Source of the DNA: Caryophanales bacterium UBA2298
GTDB taxonomy: Bacteria; Bacillota_I; Bacilli_A; Izemoplasmatales; Hujiaoplasmataceae
DNA length: 16,280 nucleotides
Direction of reading: 5' to 3'
Assembly: GCA_002345425.1 (NCBI GenBank)
Contig: DDWA01000029.1
Span: 1 to 16,280 of the forward strand
The notes beneath the pieces are model-generated. The model was not told the origin of the DNA and ran no database searches. It worked only from the letters and a program-made list of their open reading frames with translations. The stretch's first letter is position 1; each line of letters opens with the position of its first letter. Of the stretch, positions 6,091 to 13,833 are shown in pieces. Made by a program: the position numbers and the translations under genes.

Positions 6091-8496
6091 ATGAAATATA
6101 AGAAGTTTATTAATCTAATGACTATAAAAGAAAAAGCATCTTTAATGTCTGGAAAAGACTTCTGGACAACGCAAGAAATTGTTGAACATGACATCCCAAG
6201 TATCTTTTTATCAGACGGTCCTCATGGATTAAGAAAACAAGCACTAGCATCAGATCATTTAGGTTTGAATGAAGGAGTTCCCGCTACATGTTTTCCAACT
6301 GCAGCTACTGTTGCTAATAGTTGGGACATAAATTTGGGTGAAGAAATAGCTAAAGCTTTGGGTAATGAAGCTGTTGCTTTAAAAGTAAACATGTTGTTGG
6401 GTCCCGGAACAAATATAAAAAGGAATCCTCTTTGTGGAAGAAACTTTGAATATTTTAGTGAAGATCCTTTGTTAGCAGGAAAAATGTCAGCTGCTTATAT
6501 TAGAGGTATTCAAAGTAATGGTATTTCTGCATGTTTAAAACATTTTGCAGCAAACAATCAAGAATATCGCAGGATGGCTATAAATTCAATCATTGATGAG
6601 AGAACTTTAAGAGAAATCTATTTAAAACCTTTTGAAATAGGTGTAAGAGAAGGAAACTTAAAAGCTATTATGTCATCATACAATATGCTTAACGGTTCTT
6701 ATACAAACGAAAATATTCATTTAATGAAAGATATCTTAAGGGATGAATGGAAGTTCGAGGGTGTAGTGGTTACCGATTGGGGTGGAAGTAATGACCGTGT
6801 CAAAGGATTGTTGGCAGGTAACTCTTTAGAAATGCCAAGTACCAATGGAAAAACTAATGAAGAAATTATCACCGCAATTGAAACCGGTGAAATTGATGAA
6901 TCAATATTAGATGAAAATGTTGATAGATTGTTGAATTTAATCTATGACACCAATAAAGTTATTGTTGACAGCAATATCGAAATCGATGTTGAAAAACATC
7001 ATTTGCTTGCTCAAAAAGCAGCTGAAGAATCAATGGTTTTGTTAAAAAATGAAGGTAATATATTGCCTTTAAACAGTCATGATAAAATAGCAATAATTGG
7101 CGATTTTGCACAAAAGCCGAGATATCAAGGCGCAGGTTCTTCAATTGTTAATCCTACCAAATTAGATGATACAATTTCAGTCATTAATGAATTTAATCTA
7201 AACTTCATTGGTTTCGAAAAAGGATATAATCGATACGGTAAAAAAAGTAATAAGTTAATTAAGAAAGCAATTAAATTAGCTGAAAAGTCAGATATTATTT
7301 TGTTATATATCGGTTTAGATGAATTTAGTGAAGTTGAGGGTATGGATCGTTTAGATATGAAAATCCCTGATAACCAAATTAAGTTAATAGAATCTTTAAA
7401 AAAATTAAACAAAAAAATTGTTGTTGTTCTATCTTGTGGCAGTGCCGTTGAGATGAATTTTGCAGATGATGTTGATGCAATTCTTCATACATATTTAAGT
7501 GGGCAAGCCGGTGCTAAGGCAACTTTAAATGCCCTTACTGGTAAAATTAATCCAAGTGGTAAACTTTCAGAAAGCTTACCATATAAATATAGCGATACTC
7601 CTACTGCTAAAATATTCCCTGGCAAAGAAGCTACAGCTGAGTATAGAGAGGGTATTTTTGTTGGATACAGATATTTTGATACCGCGAATATTGAAGTTAG
7701 ATATCCATTCGGTTATGGGTTAAGTTACACTGAATTTAATTATTCAGACTTAGTTGTATCTAAAGAAAAAGTAAGTTTTAATATTCAAAATATAGGAAAT
7801 GTGAGCGGTGAAGAAGTTGCCCAAGTATATATTAGAGCATTAAATTCAAAAGTTCATCGCCCTAATAAAGAATTAAAGGGATTTGCAAAAGTATATCTGG
7901 ATCCTAATGAAACTAAAAGAGTCGAAATTTTACTGGATAATGATGCTTTTAAATTCTTTAACCCAGATACTTTCAAATGGGAAGTTGAAGAACTTGATTA
8001 TGAATTATTAGTTGGCGCTTCTTCACAAGATATCAAATTAAGTGAAAGTATTTTTATTGAAGGTATTAAGATTAATCCTTCAATTAGTTTATCAGAAATT
8101 CCTTCTTATAAATCAGGAAATATACAAGATGTATCTGTTGAAGAATTTACTAAAATATTAGGCAGAGAAGTTCCTAACCCGAGATATAATTTTTATAAAA
8201 AAAATCGTATCATCGTTGATTACAATACAACAGTGGAACAACTAAGATATTCCAAACGTTGGATTGGTAGATTCTTTTCAAGAGCAGTAAGATTTAGTGT
8301 AAAATTTTTCAAATTTATTGGCAAAAGAGAAACTGCTAATTTATTGGCAATGGGAGTAGTTCATTTGCCGATGCGAGGTCTATCAAGGATGTCTAATGGA
8401 GCAATCAATTGGGGACAATTAGATGGACTTATTATGATGTTCAATGGAAAATTTTTTAAAGGACTTTCTAAGTTTTTTAAAGAAAAGAGAAAATGA
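6091..8496 (+). CDS. Family 3 glycoside hydrolase (beta-glucosidase-like)
   Basis: This 801-residue enzyme likely cleaves terminal beta-linked glucose or related sugars. The N-terminal catalytic domain (about 10-290) has SDGPHG (41-46), the substrate-pocket segment CGRNFEYFSEDP (115-126), KHF (150-152) and the nucleophile D229 in VTDWGG. The second alpha/beta domain (about 310-545) has VLLKN (316-320), QGAGSS (346-351) and a likely acid/base E416 in EVEGMDR; it ends in the typical PFGYGLSYTEF (539-549). A fibronectin-III-like domain (about 555-655) follows. The C-terminal 90 residues are unusual: basic, aromatic-rich and amphipathic (RFFSRAVRFSVKFFKFIGKR, FNGKFFKGLSKFFKEKRK), a tail seen in some Bacillota relatives. 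There is no signal peptide, so it is probably cytoplasmic and acts on imported oligosaccharides or glycosides. The exact substrate cannot be told. It stands alone between its own promoter and a shared terminator. Confidence 0.92.
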   Translation: MKYKKFINLMTIKEKASLMSGKDFWTTQEIVEHDIPSIFLSDGPHGLRKQALASDHLGLNEGVPATCFPTAATVANSWDINLGEEIAKALGNEAVALKVNMLLGPGTNIKRNPLCGRNFEYFSEDPLLAGKMSAAYIRGIQSNGISACLKHFAANNQEYRRMAINSIIDERTLREIYLKPFEIGVREGNLKAIMSSYNMLNGSYTNENIHLMKDILRDEWKFEGVVVTDWGGSNDRVKGLLAGNSLEMPSTNGKTNEEIITAIETGEIDESILDENVDRLLNLIYDTNKVIVDSNIEIDVEKHHLLAQKAAEESMVLLKNEGNILPLNSHDKIAIIGDFAQKPRYQGAGSSIVNPTKLDDTISVINEFNLNFIGFEKGYNRYGKKSNKLIKKAIKLAEKSDIILLYIGLDEFSEVEGMDRLDMKIPDNQIKLIESLKKLNKKIVVVLSCGSAVEMNFADDVDAILHTYLSGQAGAKATLNALTGKINPSGKLSESLPYKYSDTPTAKIFPGKEATAEYREGIFVGYRYFDTANIEVRYPFGYGLSYTEFNYSDLVVSKEKVSFNIQNIGNVSGEEVAQVYIRALNSKVHRPNKELKGFAKVYLDPNETKRVEILLDNDAFKFFNPDTFKWEVEELDYELLVGASSQDIKLSESIFIEGIKINPSISLSEIPSYKSGNIQDVSVEEFTKILGREVPNPRYNFYKKNRIIVDYNTTVEQLRYSKRWIGRFFSRAVRFSVKFFKFIGKRETANLLAMGVVHLPMRGLSRMSNGAINWGQLDGLIMMFNGKFFKGLSKFFKEKRK

Positions 8497-8524
8497 GGTA
8501 AAGAAAATTTAAGATAGGTAAAAT

Positions 8525-8561
8525 AAAACATGGATTGAAAAAGCTTCAATCCATGTTTTTT
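8525..8561. terminator. Bidirectional terminator between convergent hydrolase and fprA genes
   Basis: A perfect 15-bp stem (8525-8539 with 8545-8559) closes a 5-base loop (AAAGC). T-runs follow the stem on the plus strand (8556-8561), and matching A-runs precede it, giving U on the minus strand. It sits between two convergent stop codons and serves both genes. Confidence 0.92.
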
Positions 8562-8572
8562 ATTTCATAAAG

Positions 8573-9784
8573 TTATAATATTTTCTTTAATTCTTTAGCA
8601 AATTTTCTGCCAAATTCAAGGATTTCCTGTTCTTGAGACTCTGATGGTTTAAACTTTATTTTTAAACCAGGTAGTGGTTTCATTTTCAGTTGTTCCAACC
8701 TTTGAATGATATTGTCAACCGCTTCACCGCTCCAACCATAGGAACCAAAAGCTGTAGCTATTTTTCCCTTTAAAACTTCATAGTTAAGTTTAGCTAAAAT
8801 CTCCCAAACCGATTCTACAGTGTCTCTTACAATAGTTGCTGAACCGATTAAAAAGCCGTCAGATTGTTTGATTCGTTTTACGACTTCATCAATATCGGCT
8901 GATATCAAATCATGCAATTCTACTTTAACTTTATTATTAAATTCTTCTTCAATTGCTTGTTTAATTATTTGCGCCATTGTTCTTGTATAATTATAAGCAC
9001 TGGCAAATGGTATTACAACAAGTGGGAGTTCGTTTTTATGTTCAACTGCCCATGAGTCATATAAACCGATAGTTTTATCGATATAATTTTTTTCCAGTAC
9101 AGCTCCATGAGAAGTTGCGATAATATTCGGATTATATTCTTTTACTTTATTAATACCTCTTCTAACACTAGGTATAAATGGTGACATAATTGCATCGAAA
9201 TATTCTTTTAAACTTCTATCATAATCATTAGTGTTTTTTAATGAACTTGAAATAACGCCGTCAAAAGCATAATGAGCACCGAAAAAGTCACAGGTAAATA
9301 GAATATTGTCTTCTTTTAAATATGTAAACATTGTATCTGGCCAGTGCAAATTTGGTTGTAAAGTAAATTCTAAGGTTTTATTCCCTAAATCTAAAGTTTC
9401 TCCTTCTTTTACTTTGTGAAACTTAAAATTGGAGTTGTTGACGATTTCTTTCAAATTCATAAAAGCTGGAACTGATCCATAGATTTCAATATTAGGATTT
9501 TGTTCAAGAACGTATTCTACACATCCTGAATGATCAGGTTCAGCGTGATTTACGATTAAATAATCGATATTTTTAACATCGATAATATCGTTGATTCTTT
9601 CAAAGAATTCTTGTTCAAATGGTTCTTTGGCAGTATCGATTAATGCTGTTTTTTCATTGCCTACTATAAGATAAGAATTATAGCTTGTACCAAATTCCGT
9701 ATCCATTATGATATCAAAAACTCTTAAATCATAATCGATAGTTCCGACCCAGTAAATACCATCAGTAATTTTATATGATTTCAT
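8573..9784 (-). CDS. fprA: Flavodiiron protein (FprA-type O2/NO reductase)
   Basis: This 403-residue cytoplasmic protein has the two-domain flavodiiron layout. The N-terminal metallo-beta-lactamase-like domain (about 1-250) carries the complete diiron ligand set: H80, E82 and D84 in NHAEPDHSG, H147 in LHWPD, D166 in TCDFFGAH and H226 in SHGAV, with spacings very close to those of characterised FprA/ROO proteins. The C-terminal flavodoxin domain (about 255-403) binds FMN; its phosphate loop is ASAYNYT (261-267) and its second FMN loop is around GSYGWSG (347-353). There is no C-terminal rubredoxin or flavin reductase fusion, so an outside donor is needed. Family members reduce O2 to water or NO to N2O and protect anaerobes. 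GAGGTG lies seven bases before ATG 9784. It is a single gene with its own promoter. Confidence 0.96.
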   Translation of the reverse strand: MKSYKITDGIYWVGTIDYDLRVFDIIMDTEFGTSYNSYLIVGNEKTALIDTAKEPFEQEFFERINDIIDVKNIDYLIVNHAEPDHSGCVEYVLEQNPNIEIYGSVPAFMNLKEIVNNSNFKFHKVKEGETLDLGNKTLEFTLQPNLHWPDTMFTYLKEDNILFTCDFFGAHYAFDGVISSSLKNTNDYDRSLKEYFDAIMSPFIPSVRRGINKVKEYNPNIIATSHGAVLEKNYIDKTIGLYDSWAVEHKNELPLVVIPFASAYNYTRTMAQIIKQAIEEEFNNKVKVELHDLISADIDEVVKRIKQSDGFLIGSATIVRDTVESVWEILAKLNYEVLKGKIATAFGSYGWSGEAVDNIIQRLEQLKMKPLPGLKIKFKPSESQEQEILEFGRKFAKELKKIL

Positions 9785-9803
9785 AGTTGTTCACCTCATG
9801 AAT

Positions 9804-9832
9804 ATTATACAAAAAAATCTCTATTTAGACAA
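9804..9832 (-). promoter_or_regulatory. Promoter for fprA
   Basis: On the minus strand TTGTCT (9832-9827), a 17-base spacer and a perfect TATAAT (9809-9804) give a start near 9797, only about 13 bases before the ATG. A run of ten A on the minus strand (9842-9851) lies upstream of the -35 box, where an UP element would be. Confidence 0.7.
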
Positions 9833-9870
9833 ATAAATAACTTTTTTTTTTGGTTATTATTGATGATTTA

Positions 9871-9897
9871 TTGACAACTTAACTTATTTTTGATAAT
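9871..9897 (+). promoter_or_regulatory. Probable promoter for the second degV
   Basis: A perfect TTGACA (9871-9876) is followed by GATAAT (9892-9897) after 15 bases, shorter than ideal. TAATGT at 17 bases is a weaker alternative. It is divergent from the fprA promoter with about 40 bases between the two -35 boxes. Confidence 0.55.
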
Positions 9898-9938
9898 GTA
9901 TTATGTGTAATAGAGTAATAATAAGGAGGAAAGATAAG

Positions 9939-10820
9939 ATGAGTTACAAAATATTTACTGATTCTTGTGTTGATTTACCTAATCAATTAGCCTGGGAATT
10001 AGAACTTGAAGTAATGCCTATGAAAGTAACGATTAAAGGCAAAGAATATGCTAATTATTTAGACAATAGAGAAATTAGCCCAGTTGATTTTTACAATTTA
10101 TTAAGAGAAGAAAATACAGTTTCAACAGCTCAATTGAATCCGAATGATTTTATTGAAGTTTTAACACCTGCTTTGAAGAATGGTGAAGATGTGCTTTATT
10201 TAAGTTTTTCTAGCGCTTTATCAGGATCTTATAACTCTAGTATAATCGCTAAAAAAGAACTTGAAGACACATTCCCGAGTCGTAAGATAATCTGTTTAGA
10301 TACTTTAGCAGCTTCTATGGGACAAGGTTTGTTAGTTACTTTAGCTGCAAAGTTGCGCTTATCAGGTAAAACTCTTGAGGAAGTTGTTGAATATGTTGAG
10401 AATATCAAGACCAAAATTTGTCATTTATTTACTGTTAGTGATTTAGGCCATTTGCGAAGAGGTGGAAGATTGTCAGCCAGCTCTTTAGTACTTGGAAATT
10501 TACTTAATGTCAAACCTTTATTACATGTTAATATGATGGGCGAGTTGAAAGTATATGGTAAAGCTAGGGGACGTTTTAAATCCTTGAACAATTTAATTAA
10601 TCGTATGGAAGATACTATTGATAAAGATGCAACTGAAATAGTTTATATTTCTCACGGTGATTGTTTGGATGATGCAATTTATGTTAAAAATCATATTATC
10701 GAAAGGTTAGGGTTTAAAGAAGAACAATTCTTAATCAATCATATTGGCCCAGTAATTGGAGCCCACTCCGGGGTAAATACTTTAGCAATCTTCTATATTG
10801 GTAATGAAAGAACTTATTAA
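9939..10820 (+). CDS. degV: DegV family protein (FakB-like fatty-acid-binding protein), second copy
   Basis: This 293-residue protein has the canonical DegV motifs: TDSCVDLP (7-14), VSTAQLNP (61-68), SSALSGSYNS (91-100), DTLAASMGQG (121-130), VSDLGHLRRGGRLS (166-179), LNVKPLLH (189-196), GKARGRFKSL (207-216) and GAHSGVN near the C-terminus. It probably binds a fatty acid and hands it to a FakA-type kinase; the ligand is unknown. The start is ATG 9939, with a perfect AAGGAGGA (9923-9930) eight bases upstream; an in-frame ATG at 9903 lies before that ribosome site and is unlikely to be used. It matches the family consensus better than the copy at 1299-2153, so this may be the main carrier. It is monocistronic, with its own promoter and a terminator that starts within its stop codon. 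Confidence 0.93.
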   Translation: MSYKIFTDSCVDLPNQLAWELELEVMPMKVTIKGKEYANYLDNREISPVDFYNLLREENTVSTAQLNPNDFIEVLTPALKNGEDVLYLSFSSALSGSYNSSIIAKKELEDTFPSRKIICLDTLAASMGQGLLVTLAAKLRLSGKTLEEVVEYVENIKTKICHLFTVSDLGHLRRGGRLSASSLVLGNLLNVKPLLHVNMMGELKVYGKARGRFKSLNNLINRMEDTIDKDATEIVYISHGDCLDDAIYVKNHIIERLGFKEEQFLINHIGPVIGAHSGVNTLAIFYIGNERTY

Positions 10821-10848
10821 GTAGAGAAATTCTCTACTTTTTATTTTT
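10819..10848 (+). terminator. Intrinsic terminator of the second degV
   Basis: A 9-bp stem (10819-10827 with 10831-10839) closes a 3-base loop, followed by TTTTTATTTTT. The stem starts in the stop codon of degV. Confidence 0.88.
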
Positions 10849-10863
10849 ATAATGCGGCTTTAA

Positions 10864-10872
10864 TGTTATAAT
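10864..10872 (+). promoter_or_regulatory. Extended -10 promoter for nfnAB
   Basis: TGTTATAAT is a perfect extended -10. The region 17 bases upstream is only a T-run, so the -35 is weak. A second TATAAT without the TG extension lies at 10848-10853. The leader to ATG 10908 would be about 29 bases and contains GAGGA (10894-10898). Confidence 0.6.
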
Positions 10873-10907
10873 AATTACTAATTAAACTATGATGAGGAAT
10901 GAAGATT

Positions 10908-11729
10908 ATGTATGAAATAATTGAAAAGAAAGAATTAAATAAAGATGTTGATTTATTTGTAATAAAGGCACCTTTAGCAGCTAAAAATACGCAACCCGGA
11001 AATTTTTTAATTGTTCGGGTTGATAAAGATGGCGAAAGGATTCCTTTAACTATAGTTGAAAATGATGAGGAAAATATAACTATAATTTCTCAAAAAGTAG
11101 GGTTTTCCACAAAGATGCTCAGCAATAAAAACATTGGCGACTCATTGGAAGATGTTGTTGGCCCTTTAGGTTTACCTGCTAAAATAAAGAAGGTAAAAAC
11201 ATTGGTCGCAGTTGCTGGTGGGGTTGGGGCTGCTCCTTTATATCCGCAATTAAAAGCATATGCAAATCAAGGGACAAAAATCGATTTGATTATCGGCGCT
11301 CAAGATAAAGATCATCTTATATTACTTGATAAGTTTAAAAGTTTTTGTGAAAATGTTTATATAGCGACTGATGATGGTTCTTTAGGAACAAAGGGTTTTG
11401 TCACTAATGTGTTGGAAAGTTTATTAGAAAAGAAAATTTATGATTTAGCTGTTGCGATTGGACCTTTAATTATGATGAAGAATGTTGTAACTATGAATAA
11501 AAAATACAATTTGCCGACAGATGTTTCTTTAAACCCAATAATGATTGATGGTACAGGTATGTGCGGTAATTGTCGTGTCAGTATAAATGGAAAAACATAT
11601 TTCGCTTGTGTAGACGGTCCAGATTTTGATAGTGAAGGCATCGATTTTGATGAACTCATGGAAAGACAAAGATATTATAAATCGGAGGAACACATCTGTA
11701 ATTTAAGGCTAGGAGACAATAATGATTAA
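10908..11729 (+). CDS. nfnA: NADH-dependent ferredoxin:NADP+ oxidoreductase, small subunit NfnA
   Basis: This 273-residue subunit belongs to the ferredoxin reductase family and pairs with the next gene. It has an FAD-binding barrel with RIPLTIVE (44-51), an NAD-binding part starting at VAGGVGAAPLYPQ (102-114), and a C-terminal [2Fe-2S] site: DGTGMCGNC (214-222) plus C234, giving C219, C222, C234 and probably D214 as ligands, as I recall for NfnA structures. In characterised complexes NfnAB uses flavin-based electron bifurcation to couple NADPH oxidation to reduction of ferredoxin and NAD+, or the reverse. Nearby relatives are sulfide dehydrogenase subunits and PyrK, but the tandem with NfnB decides the call. 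The start is ATG 10908 because GAGGA is nine bases upstream; the in-frame ATG at 10899 is too close to it. It overlaps nfnB by 8 bases. Confidence 0.93.
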   Translation: MYEIIEKKELNKDVDLFVIKAPLAAKNTQPGNFLIVRVDKDGERIPLTIVENDEENITIISQKVGFSTKMLSNKNIGDSLEDVVGPLGLPAKIKKVKTLVAVAGGVGAAPLYPQLKAYANQGTKIDLIIGAQDKDHLILLDKFKSFCENVYIATDDGSLGTKGFVTNVLESLLEKKIYDLAVAIGPLIMMKNVVTMNKKYNLPTDVSLNPIMIDGTGMCGNCRVSINGKTYFACVDGPDFDSEGIDFDELMERQRYYKSEEHICNLRLGDNND

Positions 11730-13095
11730 TCGTACTAAAATGCCAGAACTTAATCCAAACATTAGAAAAAATAACTTCTCTGAAGTAGCTCTTGGTTTTG
11801 ATATCAAACAAGTTAAACTAGAAGCTTCAAGATGCCTTGATTGTAAAAATCCTCGTTGTGTTACTGCTTGTCCTGTTAATATTGATATTCCTCTTTTCAT
11901 AAAACAAATCTTAGATGATAAATTCGAGGACGCTTATTGTACAATTTATCATGACAACATCCTTCCGGGAATCTGCGGTAGAGTTTGTCCTCAGGAAACT
12001 CAATGTGAAGGAGCTTGTGTTTTAGGAATTAAGTATGAGAGCGTATCAATTGGAGCTTTAGAGAGATTTTTAGGTGATTATAGTTTAGAAAACAATATTT
12101 TAAAAAAAGAAAATATTATTGAAAACCATAAGAAAATTGCGATTGTGGGCAGTGGTCCAGCCGGACTAGCTTGCGCTGCGGCTATTAGAAGATTGGGATA
12201 CATAACTGATGTTTATGAAGCTTTACACGAATTTGGTGGCGTATTAAAATACGGAATTCCAGAATTTAGATTACCTAAATCAATTGTTGATACAGAAATA
12301 AAAAGATTGGAAAAATTGGGTGTCAATTTCTATAAGAATGTAATAATCGGAAAAACATTAACAATTGATCAGTTGTTCAAAGAATATGATTATAAGGCTG
12401 TTTTTATCGGCTCTGGAGCCGGTTTACCTAGTTCTTTGGGTATTAAAGGAGAAAACTTAAATGGCGTTTACTATGCGAATGAATTTCTAACTAGAGTCAA
12501 CTTGATGAGAGCCAATAATTTTCCTTTATCAGCTACCCCGATTAAAATCGGTAAAACTGTCGCTGTGGTTGGTGGCGGTAACGTCGCAATGGATGCGGCT
12601 AGAACAGCTAAACGTTTAGGAGCGGAAAATGTTTATATTGTTTACCGCAGGAACATGGAAGCTTTACCTGCAAGATTAGAGGAAGTTCATCATGCAATTG
12701 ATGAAGGGATTATTTTTAAATTATTGCTGAACCCTGTAGAAATTATTGGTGAAGCTTATGAAATTAAAAAAGTTAGATGTCAAGTTATGGTTTTAGGAGA
12801 AAAGGATGCTTCCGGTAGACAAAGACCAGTTCCGACCGATGAATACCAAATTATTGATGTTGATAACTTAATCATCGCCATTGGACAAAGTCCTAATCCA
12901 ATTATCAAAAAAGCGACTCCTAATTTAAAAGTTGATGATTGGGGAAGAGTAGTTGTCGATGATTATCAGACATCAATTCCTGGAGTTTTCGCTGGCGGAG
13001 ATATTGTGACTGGTGCTGCTACTGTTATCTTGGCGATGGGTGCTGGCAAGGACTCTGCACAAAGAATAGATAAATACATTAAGACGCTGGAATAA
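11722..13095 (+). CDS. nfnB: NADH-dependent ferredoxin:NADP+ oxidoreductase, large subunit NfnB (GltD-like)
   Basis: The large subunit (457 residues) resembles the small subunit of glutamate synthase. The N-terminal Fe-S region has two cysteine groups, C38/C41/C46/C50 and C85/C89/C95/C99, for two [4Fe-4S] clusters. The first nucleotide fold binds FAD (GSGPAG, 143-148), the second binds NADPH (GGGNVAMDAARTAKRLGA, 284-301), and the FAD-closing motif is AGGDIVTGAATVILAMGAG (424-442). Its pairing and overlap with NfnA, and the lack of a large glutamate synthase subunit nearby, point to NfnB rather than GltD. The complex is cytoplasmic and balances NADH, NADPH and ferredoxin pools in fermenting anaerobes. 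AGGAG lies six bases before ATG 11722. The stop codon is in the loop of a terminator. Confidence 0.94.
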   Translation: MINRTKMPELNPNIRKNNFSEVALGFDIKQVKLEASRCLDCKNPRCVTACPVNIDIPLFIKQILDDKFEDAYCTIYHDNILPGICGRVCPQETQCEGACVLGIKYESVSIGALERFLGDYSLENNILKKENIIENHKKIAIVGSGPAGLACAAAIRRLGYITDVYEALHEFGGVLKYGIPEFRLPKSIVDTEIKRLEKLGVNFYKNVIIGKTLTIDQLFKEYDYKAVFIGSGAGLPSSLGIKGENLNGVYYANEFLTRVNLMRANNFPLSATPIKIGKTVAVVGGGNVAMDAARTAKRLGAENVYIVYRRNMEALPARLEEVHHAIDEGIIFKLLLNPVEIIGEAYEIKKVRCQVMVLGEKDASGRQRPVPTDEYQIIDVDNLIIAIGQSPNPIIKKATPNLKVDDWGRVVVDDYQTSIPGVFAGGDIVTGAATVILAMGAGKDSAQRIDKYIKTLE

Positions 13096-13114
13096 ACAGC
13101 GTCTTTGTTTTTAA
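13081..13114 (+). terminator. Intrinsic terminator of nfnAB
   Basis: A 9-bp GC-containing stem (AAGACGCTG at 13081-13089 with CAGCGTCTT at 13097-13105) closes a 7-base loop that holds the nfnB stop codon. It is followed by TTTGTTTTTAATT. The left arm encodes the last residues of NfnB. Confidence 0.88.
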
Positions 13115-13120
13115 TTAATT

Positions 13121-13136
13121 ATGACGATGTTGTCAT
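13121..13136. promoter_or_regulatory. Upstream TetR operator candidate (O1)
   Basis: ATGACGATGTTGTCAT is an imperfect inverted repeat whose ATGAC and GTCAT ends are identical to those of the better operator at 13174-13197. Their centres are 57 bases apart. It lies upstream of the TetR gene's -35 region, so it could strengthen repression by cooperation or looping. Confidence 0.7.
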
Positions 13137-13142
13137 ATGTTG

Positions 13143-13169
13143 TTGACAAAAATTAGAAAGAGGTATAAT
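13143..13169 (+). promoter_or_regulatory. Promoter of the TetR-ABC operon
   Basis: A perfect TTGACA (13143-13148) and a perfect TATAAT (13164-13169) are 15 bases apart, which is short. TTGTTG at 13140-13145 would give 18 bases. Transcription would start near 13176, inside the strong operator, so repressor binding would block it. Confidence 0.65.
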
Positions 13170-13173
13170 ATAT

Positions 13174-13197
13174 CTTTATGACAAGGTTGTCATAAAG
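13174..13197. promoter_or_regulatory. Main TetR operator (O2)
   Basis: Two perfect 11-base arms (CTTTATGACAA and its complement) flank a central GG. The site begins five bases after the -10 box and ends at the ribosome site of the TetR gene. Its core ATGACAA-GG-TTGTCAT is repeated in weaker form at 13121-13136. Size, symmetry and position are typical of an autoregulated TetR-family operator. Confidence 0.8.
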
Positions 13198-13208
13198 GGG
13201 GTGTAGAA

Positions 13209-13829
13209 GTGCCTACAAATACTTTTTTGAATTTAGAATCAGAAAAGAAAACAAGAATTTTAAAAGCAGTGATTGATGAGTTCTCCGAAAAGCAGTATGA
13301 GCAAGTCCAAATTTCCGATATCATCAAACACGCTAAAATACCTAGAGGTAGTTTCTATCAATATTTTGTTGATAAAGAAGACTTATACTTGTATTTAATT
13401 GATATTATCAGAAATGAAAAAATGCTATTCTTGATGAACACTTTAGGTAACTCCCAAGGAATGAACTTCTTGGATTTAGTCAGAAAACTATATGACGATG
13501 GCGTTAAGTTCGCTTTAAGGTTTCCTCAATATGTTAAAATTCTTGATCATCTGTTAAAAAATAAGAGTAAAATATATGAAAAACTAATGTCGGATAACAT
13601 CAAAATCGCTGAAGATATTTACGCTGATTTGATTGACAAGGATAAAGCTAAAGGTTTAATAAAGGAAGACATTGATACAAGGACATTTTCGAGGATTATT
13701 GTTCAACTTACCGCTAATATAGCAGTGGAAGAATTAGATATGAATCATCAAGATGAAAGTTATCAAAAGATGCTAGAACGAAATAATCAGGTATTAAAAA
13801 TTATTGAACGCGGAGTGTTGAAAGGATAA
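13209..13829 (+). CDS. TetR-family transcriptional repressor of the ABC export operon
   Basis: This 206-residue protein has an N-terminal TetR DNA-binding domain (about 12-60), with the helix-turn-helix in QVQISDIIKHAKIPRGSFYQYF (33-53) followed by VDKEDLYLYLID. The rest is a variable helical ligand-binding and dimerisation domain, so the inducer cannot be told. It starts with GTG at 13209, supported by GGGGGTG six bases upstream; the N-terminus MPTNTFLNLESEKK is typical for the family. It is the first gene of an operon with an ABC exporter, and its promoter contains two inverted repeats, so it very likely represses its own operon until a toxic or signalling compound binds. Confidence 0.93.
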   Translation: MPTNTFLNLESEKKTRILKAVIDEFSEKQYEQVQISDIIKHAKIPRGSFYQYFVDKEDLYLYLIDIIRNEKMLFLMNTLGNSQGMNFLDLVRKLYDDGVKFALRFPQYVKILDHLLKNKSKIYEKLMSDNIKIAEDIYADLIDKDKAKGLIKEDIDTRTFSRIIVQLTANIAVEELDMNHQDESYQKMLERNNQVLKIIERGVLKG

Positions 13830-13833
13830 ATTT

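Noticed and set aside
7125..7412. 95-codon open frame on the minus strand inside the GH3 gene
   Set aside because: It lies antisense to a well-conserved enzyme, has no ribosome binding site I can see and no recognisable motif; it is a shadow of the GH3 reading frame.
9836..9858. Inverted repeat AATAAC ... GTTATT around the T-tract between fprA and degV
   Set aside because: Only six bases per arm in an AT-rich spacer with an 11-base gap; not strong enough to call an operator or hairpin.
9903..9938. Longer DegV starting at ATG 9903
   Set aside because: The perfect AAGGAGGA site lies between this codon and ATG 9939, and the extra 12 residues are not DegV-like; the later start is used.
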